A DNA stretch of 12,020 nt. Source: Nitrospira sp. (GTDB lineage Bacteria; Nitrospirota; Nitrospiria; Nitrospirales; Nitrospiraceae). The DNA is taken from NCBI GenBank assembly GCA_030456405.1, contig JAKDNQ010000050.1, positions 1-12,020 of the forward strand, given 5' to 3'. Positions 1 through 7,541 of this stretch are shown piece by piece. The translations under genes were made by a program, and so were the position numbers. The first letter of the stretch is position 1; every line of letters begins with the position of its first letter. Under the pieces are notes generated by a model. It was given only the letters and a program-made list of their open reading frames with translations. It ran no database searches and was not told where the DNA came from.

Positions 1-950
1 CAGCAGCTCCACATGCCGCCCCTTGTCTTCAAACTCTTGCCCAAGTAGCCCCTTCTCCTGGGTGACAGGGCTGATCTTTCGGTTGGAGCTTGCTGAAGTG
101 GCGCCAACACCTTTTCAACAACCCCCAACTGCTCATGGATAGAATCGACCAACCCTTCAAGACCGCCGGCTCGCTTACAAAGGGCAACATAGAGATCGTC
201 CGCAAAACGATCCACCAACCCGCCGCCCTGAAAATGGGTGCCGCTATAGGTATGATGACGAAGCTGCTTATCGGAGTCTAGCTTTTTCGGCCACCTCCCA
301 TGAATGTCGCTCCCCAAACGCTCGACCGCCGCCCGCCAATCCTGCATCAACTCATCATAAAGAATGATGGCGCGCGGCACGCTTCTGGAGTCGCGAATGG
401 CATCGACCGTATAACGCAACCACAGATACACCGATTTGTCTTCGGAAAATCCCTCACGGCGATGTTAATGAGGCCGCCACTTCCAGCGGGTGACGGATCG
501 GAATAACCACCCTCGGCTGAGCCCCATGTGCCTCCACAGCCGGAACCCATAGACGGAGGAGCCGCCCGATACGAGGGTCCTTGAGGACAAACCAGCGACA
601 CTCGTTGAAGTCCTGGGTCAGAATTTCTTCTGCGCGGCGCTTGAATTCATGTAGCGCCTCTGGGGCCAGCTTGTCAGGATCGATCGGCAACACATCATCC
701 CAGCACGAACCAGCCGCCACCAGTATCTGATCGTTAAGATCGGCAACCTCTTGCGGTTCCCAATAACCGACAGCATTAAATTCAGCGTGAGCAGGCATCA
801 AATGGCTTGGCAACTCCGCACCAATAGATTGATGGTTTTCTCGACCGCTGAAGTTCCGCTCCGGTGCATACCGACCACGAGCAGTCCGATACGACTATTG
901 GTTTTTTCGGCTGCATGCCGTTTGGGAAGCATCTTCTTCGTCGTCGTCAT
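1..950 (-). pseudogene. Sulfotransferase-family protein, frameshifted and cut by the window edge
   Basis: Conceptual translation gives a PAPS-dependent-type sulfotransferase, which would move sulfate from PAPS to an acceptor such as a glycan. From ATG at 950 the protein starts MTTTKKM and reaches LLVVGMHRSGTSAV, the 5'-phosphosulfate-binding loop. It hits a stop after a frame change near 821-822, where one G appears missing in TTGG(G)TGCG; the restored reading is NLLGAELPSHLMPA. The middle part (about 813-470) carries VVIPIRHPLEVAASL, a 3'-phosphate-binding-type segment. An extra A near 465-468 breaks it again; removing the A gives SLHRREGFSEDKSVYLWLRY. The frame then runs with RAIILYDELMQDW to about 110. 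A third change near 60-110 is possible, because the last bases read best in another frame as TQEKGLLGQEFEDKGRHVELL. Placement after rhamnose and export genes suggests it decorated the exported polymer. The family call is firm, the acceptor is unknown, and indels could be sequencing errors. Confidence 0.8.
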
Positions 951-1078
951 ATGGGCGGCTGTACTTCCTTTCAAACCTTCATCCTATGCGGCTGGGCAGG
1001 CGCCACAGCCGCTCTCCGGCGTCAGAACGGCAAAACTCTCATATTGAACCAGTCCGTCGACATCTGGGCGGTTGCGTC

Positions 1079-1107
1079 GGTGCGGTGTTCCCGCACCCTG
1101 CCAGGGT
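1079..1107 (-). other. Two adjoining inverted repeats just after rfbC
   Basis: Immediately downstream of the rfbC stop lies a 6-bp inverted repeat ACCCTG-C-CAGGGT (1095-1107). It overlaps a second 7-bp inverted repeat GGTGCGG/CCGCACC with a 5-base loop (1079-1097). In the minus-strand transcript no run of U follows, so a standard intrinsic terminator is unlikely. It may instead be an mRNA-stabilising or attenuating structure between rfbC and the sulfotransferase gene, or chance. The rest of 951-1108 holds no gene I can support. Confidence 0.4.
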
Positions 1108-1108
1108 C

Positions 1109-1653
1109 TCACGTGAACACTTCCGCCGATAAGAAGGCCACACCTTGTGCGTCTTTTGCGGACAGTCTCAGGGGACCCCTCGATCGGCCACTCGATCCCC
1201 ACGGTTGCATCGTTCCAGACAATGCACCGCTCGTGTTCCGGCGCCCAGTAGCCTGTCGTTTTATACAACATCTCGGCCTGTTCGGACAGCACGACAAACC
1301 CGTGCGCAAGCCCTTCGGGAATCCAAAGTTGTTTTTTGTTGTCTGCGCTGAGGAGTTCCCCAACCCATCGGCCAAACGTGGGCGAGCGTTTCCGAATATC
1401 GAGGGTCACATCGAACACGGCGCCGGCAACGACTCGGATTAGTTTGCCTTGCGGTTGTTTGATTTGATCGTGCAGCCCTTTCAGCACATGTTTCGACGAG
1501 CAGGTGATTATCTTGGACAAAGACGACGTGTGCGCCAATGGCCTCCTCAAATATTCGTTGATTAAAACTCTCGAAGAAGAACCCCCGTTCGTCCCTATAG
1601 ACCCGTGGCTCGAACACCACCACATCAGGTATGGCCAACTGGATACTATTCAT
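1109..1653 (-). pseudogene. rfbC: dTDP-4-dehydrorhamnose 3,5-epimerase (RmlC), two frameshifts
   Basis: RmlC epimerises C3 and C5 of dTDP-4-keto-6-deoxyglucose, the third step of dTDP-L-rhamnose synthesis. The ATG at 1653 opens MNSIQLAIPDVVVFEPRV, followed by the family motifs DERGFFFESFN and FVQDNH. Near 1501-1506 the frame changes: a net +1 base, or 2 bases lost, after DNH where the family has DNHSxSSK. The next frame gives CSSKHVLKGLHDQIK, GAVFDVTLDIR, LWIPEGLAHGFVVLSE, YKTTGYWAPEHE and IEWPIEG. A second change in GGGGTCCCC (1171-1180) restores the normal C-terminus LRLSAKDAQGVAF and the stop at 1109. The total of 545 nt is about 181 residues, normal for RmlC, so nothing large is lost. The His and Asp surroundings of the active site (GLHDQ, FDVTLDIR) survive. 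It is 81 bases after rfbA. As written it makes no full enzyme; whether this is real decay or sequence error cannot be told here. Confidence 0.9.
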
Positions 1654-1676
1654 AGGGAAAGAAACGACCCTTCCCT
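1654..1676 (-). promoter_or_regulatory. Hairpin overlapping the rfbC ribosome-binding region
   Basis: In the minus-strand transcript AGGGAA (from 1676) can pair with TTCCCT (ending at 1654), directly next to the rfbC ATG at 1653. The stem is 6 bp with an 11-base loop. The left arm contains the only purine-rich Shine-Dalgarno-like stretch (GGGAAGGG), which lies rather far (about 14 bases) from the start. Folding would hide the ribosome site and place the stem against the start codon, so it could lower rfbC translation. This is read from sequence only. Confidence 0.35.
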
Positions 1677-1734
1677 CGCGATTGTGGGCTGTATCACCGC
1701 AACGCTTTCGCATCGGTACGGATACGGCGATGGT

Positions 1735-2616
1735 TCAAAAAATCGGCTCGTTCAGCACCCTCAACAGGTATTTTCCATATCCGTTTTTCTGCAGGGGCTG
1801 AGCGAGCTGTTCCAGTTGGGCCGCATCGATCCATTTATTCCGATAGGCGATTTCTTCAGGGCACGCAACTTTCAGTCCCTGTCTGTGCTCCACCGTGGCA
1901 ATGAACTGACTCGCCGTCAGCACCGACTCATGGGTCCCGGTGTCCAACCAGGCATATCCTCGTCCCATGATCTCGACATTGAGCAAGCCTTCCTTCAGAT
2001 AGAGCCAGTTCAAGTCCGTGATTTCCAGTTCACCCCGCGCGGATGGCGCGAGGGTCTTTGCGCGCTTCACGACGTCCGCGTCGTAGAAATACAAGCCGGT
2101 GACGGCATAGCTCGACTTGGGCGACAGGGGCTTTTCTTCGAGACTGCTGGCTTTCCCCTGCGCGTCAAATTCCACCACTCCATAGCGCTCCGGATCGTGC
2201 ACGTGATAGGCAAAGACGGTTGCCCCGTCGCTCCGCTTCATGGCGCGCCCCAGCAAGTGATGAAAGTCGTGACCGTAAAAGATATTGTCGCCGAGGACCA
2301 ACACAGACGGATCCTGCCTGAGAAACGATTCGCCGATGATGAACGCCTGAGCCAACCCATCCGGCGTGGGTTGCACCGCATAGGACAGGTTCAGCCCCCA
2401 TTGCGCGCCGCTCCTGAGAAGTTGCTGAAATCGCGGCGTATCTTGCGGGGTTGAAATGATGAGGATGTCGCGAATGCCCGCCAGCATCAGGGTGCTGAGC
2501 GGGTAATAAATCATGGGCTTATCGAAAACCGGGAGGAGTTGCTTGGACAACGCCAAGGTCGCGGGATGGAGCCGGGATCCCGTACCTCCAGCGAGAATAA
2601 TGCCTTTGCGGATCAC
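1735..2616 (-). CDS. rfbA: Glucose-1-phosphate thymidylyltransferase RfbA (RmlA)
   Basis: RfbA couples glucose-1-phosphate with dTTP to form dTDP-glucose, the first step to dTDP-L-rhamnose, in the cytoplasm. The 293-residue product has the normal family length. It shows the nucleotide-binding signature [11 protein letters not shown] at about residues 10-20, then [21 protein letters not shown] split around the catalytic Lys, [11 protein letters not shown] with the metal-binding Asp, and [16 protein letters not shown]. Further on come [19 protein letters not shown] and the typical C-terminal half [10 protein letters not shown] and [11 protein letters not shown] chose the GTG at 2616 because it puts the GG-TGSR motif at the usual distance and overlaps the rfbD stop in GTGA. 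The frame stays open upstream to 3072, but that part is a shadow of rfbD. It lies in the order rfbB-D-A-C known from enteric rhamnose clusters. No damage is seen. Confidence 0.97.
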   Translation of the reverse strand: MIRKGIILAGGTGSRLHPATLALSKQLLPVFDKPMIYYPLSTLMLAGIRDILIISTPQDTPRFQQLLRSGAQWGLNLSYAVQPTPDGLAQAFIIGESFLRQDPSVLVLGDNIFYGHDFHHLLGRAMKRSDGATVFAYHVHDPERYGVVEFDAQGKASSLEEKPLSPKSSYAVTGLYFYDADVVKRAKTLAPSARGELEITDLNWLYLKEGLLNVEIMGRGYAWLDTGTHESVLTASQFIATVEHRQGLKVACPEEIAYRNKWIDAAQLEQLAQPLQKNGYGKYLLRVLNEPIF

Positions 2617-3515
2617 CGCCCGCCTCGGTCCGTTAGTTCTTGAATGACTCGACGGACGTGATCGCGCCAATCGGGCAAATGCACGCAAAAAGTACGGGTC
2701 AGCTTCGAGGAGCTGAGCCTGGAATTGAGCGGCCGCTTTGCAGGCAAGGGGTACGCCTCGGTCGGAATGGGATAGACCTCTTCGGGGGCGGCCTTTAAAG
2801 AAACCCCGATCTCCTTCGCCACGTTCAATACATACTGCGCATATCCGTGCCAGCTCGTCTCGCCCTGTGCAACCAGGTGGTAGGTGCCGGCCACACCGGT
2901 CGAGCTCTCCATGTGTCCGACCCGATGGAGCGCGAGGGCGGTGACGTCCGCGATGAGTTCTGCGCTGGTCGGTGCGCCATGCTGATCGACAATGATCTCC
3001 AATCGCTCCTTTTCCTTGGCGAGCCGCAATATTGTCTTGATAAAATTTTTCCCGCGCGCTGTATACACCCAACTGGTGCGAAAAATCATATGCTTGGCAT
3101 GCTGCTCACGAATACGCTCTTCTCCTTCGAATTTGGTCCTGCCATACACCGACAGTGGATTGGCCGGATCGTCTTCCTCATATGGAGAAGTCTTCTCACC
3201 GTCGAAAATGTAGTCCGTCGAGTAATGCACCAGCCAGGCATTGAGCCGATGAGCCTCTTCGGCGATCAGACCGACCGCTTCAGCGTTAATCCGGTGCGCC
3301 TTCTCCGGCTCCGATTCGGCTCGATCCACGGCCGTGTACGCTGCTGCATTCACGATGATATCCGGTGCATGTTGACGGACCCACCGACGCACGCCATCAA
3401 GATATTCCAAGTCCAGCTCATGTTGTTCCGATGCGACGAGGTCTCCCATGGTCGACAAAACACGGTGCAGCTCCCACCCGACTTGTCCTTCTTTTCCGAG
3501 CAGAAGAATTTTCAT
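2613..3515 (-). CDS. rfbD: dTDP-4-dehydrorhamnose reductase RfbD (RmlD)
   Basis: RfbD reduces dTDP-4-keto-L-rhamnose to dTDP-L-rhamnose with NAD(P)H, the last pathway step. The 300-residue product is a short-chain reductase of normal length. It has the glycine-rich nucleotide loop GKEGQVG at residues 7-13, [12 protein letters not shown] at about 56-67, and the catalytic surroundings YSTDYIFDG at about 98-106. These are followed by [14 protein letters not shown] with the YxxxK pair (Tyr124, Lys128), [14 protein letters not shown] and [15 protein letters not shown]. The ATG at 3515 was chosen because it begins directly before the Rossmann strand (MKILLLG) and overlaps the rfbB stop as ATGA. An upstream ATG at 3575 would add an unrelated 20-residue leader lying inside rfbB. 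The 4-base overlaps at both ends point to translational coupling with rfbB and rfbA. Confidence 0.97.
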   Translation of the reverse strand: MKILLLGKEGQVGWELHRVLSTMGDLVASEQHELDLEYLDGVRRWVRQHAPDIIVNAAAYTAVDRAESEPEKAHRINAEAVGLIAEEAHRLNAWLVHYSTDYIFDGEKTSPYEEDDPANPLSVYGRTKFEGEERIREQHAKHMIFRTSWVYTARGKNFIKTILRLAKEKERLEIIVDQHGAPTSAELIADVTALALHRVGHMESSTGVAGTYHLVAQGETSWHGYAQYVLNVAKEIGVSLKAAPEEVYPIPTEAYPLPAKRPLNSRLSSSKLTRTFCVHLPDWRDHVRRVIQELTDRGGR

Positions 3516-4573
3516 ACGCTGTATTGCTTCTCGATCCAGTGGCGGTAGGCCCCACTCGTCACGTTGTCTATCCAACGCTGATTATCCAGATACCAGCGCA
3601 CCGTTTTTCGTATGCCTGTTTCGAAGGTTTCTCCGGGCTTCCATCCTAGTTCCCGCTGAATTTTTGACGCGTCGATGGCATAACGGTGGTCGTGCCCGGG
3701 CCGATCCTGCACAAAAGTAATCTGCTCCCCGTAACTCTTGCCATCGTTTCTGGGCTCATATTCATCGAGGATACTGCAAAGCGCCCGCACAACCTCCAGA
3801 TTGGTACGTTGATTTCCTCCTCCAATATTGTATGTGTGACCGACTTGCCCGGCCTCCAAGACTCGTCGGATCGCGCAGCAATGATCCTCGACATAGAGCC
3901 AATCTCGAATTTGTCGCCCATCGCCATAGACAGGCAATGGCCGATCGGCGAGCGCGTTGTGGATGACCAGTGGAATGAGTTTTTCAGGGAATTGAAAGGG
4001 GCCATAATTGTTTGAGCAATTGGTCGTGAGGACGGGTAACCCGTACGTGTGGTGATAGGCGCGCACCAGATGATCGGCAGCGGCTTTGCTGGCAGAATAG
4101 GGGCTGTTCGGCTCACATCGACGATCTTCTGTGAAGGCCGGCTCATCTGGATCGAGTGACCCATAGATTTCGTCGGTGGACACCTGGAGGAAGCGGAACC
4201 GATCTCGATCTGCCCCCGATAACTCGGTCCAATACCCGCGCACCGATTCGAGCAAGCGAAACGTCCCCACAATGTTGGTCTGAATGAATTCTTCCGGCCC
4301 GTGAATGGAGCGATCCACATGGCTTTCCGCGGCGAAGTGCACGATCGCGCGCGGTTTATGACAGGCCAGGAGGCGGGTGATGGCTGCCGCATCGCCGATA
4401 TCCCTGCACTCCAATCGATGGCGCGGATCTCCTTCGATCGACGCCAGATTGTCACGGTTGCCGGCATAGGTCAGCTTATCGACGTTGACGACGTCCTCGT
4501 CCTGCCGGCGCAACCAATCCAACACGAAATTCGACCCGATAAACCCGGCTCCGCCGGTCACAAGAATACCCAT
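3512..4573 (-). CDS. rfbB: dTDP-glucose 4,6-dehydratase RfbB (RmlB)
   Basis: RfbB is the NAD-dependent dehydratase that turns dTDP-glucose into dTDP-4-keto-6-deoxyglucose. The 353-residue extended short-chain dehydrogenase shows GGAGFIG at residues 7-13, VDKLTYAGNRDNL at about 31-43 and HFAAESHVDRSI at about 79-90. The catalytic STDEIYGSL contains Thr133-Asp134-Glu135, and PYSASKAAADHLV carries Tyr159 and Lys163. Substrate-site motifs TNCSNNYGPFQFPEKLIPL, YGDGRQIRDWLYVEDH and NIGGGNQRTNLEVV follow, then DRPGHDHRYAID near the end. I chose the ATG at 4573, which follows AGGAGG at a somewhat long 12-base spacing. A second in-frame ATG at 4604 would add about 10 residues before the Rossmann strand. 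It starts 40 bases after kpsD, so the sugar-nucleotide genes appear to be read from the same transcript as the export genes. Confidence 0.97.
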   Translation of the reverse strand: MGILVTGGAGFIGSNFVLDWLRRQDEDVVNVDKLTYAGNRDNLASIEGDPRHRLECRDIGDAAAITRLLACHKPRAIVHFAAESHVDRSIHGPEEFIQTNIVGTFRLLESVRGYWTELSGADRDRFRFLQVSTDEIYGSLDPDEPAFTEDRRCEPNSPYSASKAAADHLVRAYHHTYGLPVLTTNCSNNYGPFQFPEKLIPLVIHNALADRPLPVYGDGRQIRDWLYVEDHCCAIRRVLEAGQVGHTYNIGGGNQRTNLEVVRALCSILDEYEPRNDGKSYGEQITFVQDRPGHDHRYAIDASKIQRELGWKPGETFETGIRKTVRWYLDNQRWIDNVTSGAYRHWIEKQYSV

Positions 4574-4585
4574 CGATTGCGATTT

Positions 4586-4591
4586 CCTCCT
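4586..4591 (-). promoter_or_regulatory. Ribosome-binding site of rfbB
   Basis: A full AGGAGG lies upstream of rfbB, 12 bases before the ATG at 4573. It supports that start over the ATG at 4604, because the motif lies downstream of the latter. Confidence 0.6.
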
Positions 4592-4613
4592 GGCGAGCCC
4601 CATAGGGTTCGCT

Positions 4614-6356
4614 CTAAAAGTCCCCGAACCTGAGCGCCACCCCAGCCAACACCGCGATCTTGAACACAACATCCGCAATTTCTTTAGCGATCTGCCGGTA
4701 TTTCATGTCGACTTTCGGCAGCACCATAATGTTATCCCCCACGCGAACCTGATCCTTCGTTTTACTGAAAAATCCGTCCTCCCGCCCTTCCTCGAAACTC
4801 CCGTCACGATGCGCGATAATGACACGGGCCATATCGGCATTCTGCGTATATCCGCCGGATCGCAGGATATAGTCCGTCGCCGAGAGCCTGCTCTCGAACA
4901 CGATGGTATTCGGGAACAGCACCTCGCCTCCCACCAACACTAACCCATCTTTGACCGGCACCTGGATCATGTCGCCATTTTCTAAGAGCAATTCATCCCG
5001 TTGGCTGGCTTGGGCAATGAGGACTTGGCCCGTGGGGACTACGTCCTTGGCCCGGTTCACCCATTGCAGAATCAAGTTGGCTTCGGTGGTCCGAAGTTGT
5101 GCCTCCTCATAGGTGCCTGATCGTGCCGTGAGGACCGCCGCTTCCAAGCTTTGCAGCGAAGTCTGGAGGATGAGCTTTTGGCGATCTTTGATGCTGAGGC
5201 GAAACAGTTGCAAATTGCCCGCGTCCGACCGTTCGTTAAACTGGATCCGTTTCGTGAGTTCTCCCAGCCTCGTTCCATACGGCAGCGTGTGTTCCTGCTG
5301 GCTCAGGTGCTCGCCTTGGACCCGAACCGTGATCGTGCCGGGCCGTTTATCGGCGGTAAATTCGACCGCGTCACCATTTAATAGAGAGAGAGTCCCGACT
5401 TGGTTCAGCGGGTAATATTCTCTGTTTAGAATGATGCCGGTGTTGCGGATCACCCGCACATGCGTGGTTTTCGCGGCCGGCTTAGCGAGTTTCATCAACT
5501 CAGCGACGCTTAAGTCTGGCCCCGCAAACTCGAATTGCTTCGTGTTCTCTGCGAGACCTGTGACCATCACGGTCTTCTGCCTGGGAGAGACAAAAATGAC
5601 ATCGCCATCGGCCAACTGCACTTGGGGAATTCGACCGTCGAGGAGAAAGTCGTAGAGGTTCACCTCTTTACGAAGTTGGCTGCCGCGCTTGACTTGCACG
5701 TTCAAGAACGACCCCCGGTCGGGATCGATCCCGCCGGCCTGGTCCAAGTAATGGAGCAGGCTATCCATCGACGTCCCACCGTACAAACCCGGCTGGTTGA
5801 CAAACCCGCTGACAAACACCCGCACCGGCTGCGCTTCCGCAAGGCTGGCATAGCCGAAGACATTGCTGTGGTACACGCCCCGGATGGCTTTTTCTATGAC
5901 GGATTGGAGGTCTTGATTGCGCACCCCCTGCACCTTGACGGGACCGACGTTCGGCAGAAAGACATTGCCTTGTGCATCGACAACCAGTGTGCTGTCGAAC
6001 ACCGCACTGCCCCATATCCGCAGCCTGATGCTATCCCCAATGGCTATGAAGTAGTCCGGGTTGAATTGCGTCGGCCCCGGCCGCGCGAACGCGCCGGTAA
6101 ACAAGTGGGCCCCAAATACTTGGCTAGTCCTATTCGCCGTCGCGGCGGGTGGCGCCGGGAGATTCTCGGGAGTCGTGGTCGGAAGCGGTGGCGCGGGCGG
6201 CGTGATCGTTTGCGCCGGAGCTGGTCTGGGCGCCGGCGTTCCGCCGTATATGCTCGACAGGCCCGGTATGCCCGACAGGGCTCCCGAATCATCGGCTGCC
6301 CAGGAAGGGCTTGCAAGCGCGACCGCCGCGAATATTGTGAGTATTATGTAGTGCAT
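4614..6356 (-). CDS. kpsD: Polysaccharide export protein, KpsD/Wza (OPX) family
   Basis: This is the periplasmic/outer-membrane part of the capsule exporter, which forms the exit path for polysaccharide taken up by KpsMT-KpsE. The 580 residues begin with a Sec signal peptide (hydrophobic about 3-15, cleavage likely after SWA at 20 or the next Ala). There is no lipobox Cys, so it resembles KpsD rather than the lipoprotein Wza. Residues about 41-72 are a Pro/Ala/Thr-rich linker. A polysaccharide-export domain follows (about 98-185: FNPDYFIAIGDSIRLRIWG, VDAQGNVFLPNVGPV), then SLBB-type repeats. One SLBB repeat is near 178-230 (VRVFVSGFVNQPGLYGG), others are in the middle, and one near 465-520 has VLVGGEVLFPNTIVFE and ILRSGGYTQNAD. 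The C-terminus ends in a short hydrophobic helix. Length fits the KpsD type. The start at 6356 is fixed by AGGAGT 5 bases upstream, inside the end of kpsE. Confidence 0.93.
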   Translation of the reverse strand: MHYIILTIFAAVALASPSWAADDSGALSGIPGLSSIYGGTPAPRPAPAQTITPPAPPLPTTTPENLPAPPAATANRTSQVFGAHLFTGAFARPGPTQFNPDYFIAIGDSIRLRIWGSAVFDSTLVVDAQGNVFLPNVGPVKVQGVRNQDLQSVIEKAIRGVYHSNVFGYASLAEAQPVRVFVSGFVNQPGLYGGTSMDSLLHYLDQAGGIDPDRGSFLNVQVKRGSQLRKEVNLYDFLLDGRIPQVQLADGDVIFVSPRQKTVMVTGLAENTKQFEFAGPDLSVAELMKLAKPAAKTTHVRVIRNTGIILNREYYPLNQVGTLSLLNGDAVEFTADKRPGTITVRVQGEHLSQQEHTLPYGTRLGELTKRIQFNERSDAGNLQLFRLSIKDRQKLILQTSLQSLEAAVLTARSGTYEEAQLRTTEANLILQWVNRAKDVVPTGQVLIAQASQRDELLLENGDMIQVPVKDGLVLVGGEVLFPNTIVFESRLSATDYILRSGGYTQNADMARVIIAHRDGSFEEGREDGFFSKTKDQVRVGDNIMVLPKVDMKYRQIAKEIADVVFKIAVLAGVALRFGDF

Positions 6357-6359
6357 AGA

Positions 6360-7541
6360 TCACTCCTGATGGTCGCGAAGGATGGCGCGTATTAAGCTGA
6401 TGATGCCGAAGATGCCCAAGGTCAGCAAAACGAATACCACCGTATTATAAATACGACGCGGCTCAAGCGCGTATTGAGGAGACGAAGGACTTTGGATGAT
6501 CGACACCATTTTTATGGTACGCCTTGAATCGAGCCTCGCTTGCTCCAACGAAGCGAGTGCGGACTTATATACTTCCTGCGCAAACTCGGCATTCATCTTC
6601 AATCGCTGGAACTCTTCGACGGTCGCATTGAGCATTCGGCGGTTGGACGACGTCAGGCGGGCCTGTTCCTTGCTAATTTGATTTTTCACCGCGGCAATCT
6701 GCGAGTCAAAATCCCTTACGATCGGGCTCTTCGGATTGAGATACCCGAGGGCGGCGCTACGCTGCGTCTTGAGCGATGCCAATTGCCCTTCGAGTGTGTT
6801 GACGATGCCAACCAAATATTCGGCCGTGCCTTCCGGAGACACCAAATTCTGCTTGTTTTGATAGGCCACCACCGCCAGCCGCGCTTGCATCACGCGCGCA
6901 TACACCTGGTCTACTTGTTTTTCGATAAACCCTACCTGCTCTTGAGCCAGCCGCTGAGCCATGACATTCATGTATCGCTCACCCTCTTCAACCAACGTAC
7001 TCGTGATGGCATGAGCTTGTTCTGGAGTAAACGCTTGGGCGCGAATAACCAACACTCCGTTATATTCGTCGAATTCCACCGTGGTCCGTAATAGGTAGTA
7101 CCAATAAAACCACTCTGTCGACAGGTCCTTGTACCACATACGTGAGACAGGGTCGCGGCGGTGGTCACTATAATGCTCTCGCAAGCTCAGCTTTTTGTCG
7201 AGCTTTTCCAACATGTCAATCGATAACAAAAAGTCGCGAAGAAGCATTTGGTCTGAACGGTTCGGCGCGGAGGTTCCGCCGAGAATGGATGACAAGTTCA
7301 TGGTTTGAGTGGCCGGCATCTGCGCCTGTTCTACGATGATATGCGCCTCAGAAATATACCGGTCCGAGGCTATGCTGCCCCAATAGACCGCTGCCAGCAT
7401 GCAGAGCAAAATGACAAACCAAAACGTATAGGATTTCCCACGAAGCGGCTTCAAGGCCGCTTTGCTCGATACCAGCGTAGTAGACAGTGTCTTAGGAGAT
7501 GAACCTGTCTTAGCAGGGGGGAGGAATTGCAGCGGCTCCAT
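6360..7541 (-). CDS. kpsE: Capsule export inner-membrane protein, KpsE family
   Basis: KpsE is a polysaccharide co-polymerase-type (PCP-3) protein that links the KpsMT transporter in the inner membrane to KpsD in the periplasm. The 393-residue product has the family layout. A cytoplasmic N-terminus of about 38 residues precedes a membrane segment near 40-57 (FWFVILLCMLAAVYWG). A large periplasmic part starts ASDRYISEAHIIVEQ and holds a long predicted coiled coil from about 190 to 335, rich in Gln, Ala and Glu. A proline-containing stretch (SPSSPQYALEPRRIYN) precedes the second membrane segment near 364-387, and the tail is short and charged. The ATG at 7541 was chosen because it shares one base with the kpsT stop (TGATG) and has AGGA upstream. 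A longer frame up to 7631 would only run into kpsT. The stop lies 3 bases before kpsD. Confidence 0.94.
   Translation of the reverse strand: MEPLQFLPPAKTGSSPKTLSTTLVSSKAALKPLRGKSYTFWFVILLCMLAAVYWGSIASDRYISEAHIIVEQAQMPATQTMNLSSILGGTSAPNRSDQMLLRDFLLSIDMLEKLDKKLSLREHYSDHRRDPVSRMWYKDLSTEWFYWYYLLRTTVEFDEYNGVLVIRAQAFTPEQAHAITSTLVEEGERYMNVMAQRLAQEQVGFIEKQVDQVYARVMQARLAVVAYQNKQNLVSPEGTAEYLVGIVNTLEGQLASLKTQRSAALGYLNPKSPIVRDFDSQIAAVKNQISKEQARLTSSNRRMLNATVEEFQRLKMNAEFAQEVYKSALASLEQARLDSRRTIKMVSIIQSPSSPQYALEPRRIYNTVVFVLLTLGIFGIISLIRAILRDHQE
6362..6367 (-). promoter_or_regulatory. Ribosome-binding site of kpsD
   Basis: AGGAGT, 5 bases before the kpsD ATG, is formed by the last codons and stop of kpsE. 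Translation of kpsE therefore runs into the ribosome site of kpsD, which suggests coupled synthesis of the two partner proteins. Confidence 0.7.

Noticed and set aside
984..1108. C-terminal extension of the rfbC frame (to 984)
   Set aside because: The frame continues past WPIEG only because of the second frameshift. The true RmlC end LSAKDAQGVAF is in another frame and stops at 1109.
864..1442. 192-codon plus-strand frame
   Set aside because: Antisense to rfbC and the sulfotransferase start; no family resemblance.
1504..2454. 316-codon plus-strand frame
   Set aside because: It lies opposite rfbC and rfbA and has no recognisable domain; it is an antisense shadow.
2617..3072. Long open frame extending RfbA upstream to 3072
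   Set aside because: The extra 152 residues are a shadow of rfbD, rich in Arg, Gly and His with no family pattern. The GTG at 2616 gives a normal-length RfbA.
5535..6395. 286-codon plus-strand frame opposite kpsD
   Set aside because: The translation is Arg-rich and without motifs, and kpsD on the other strand is certain.
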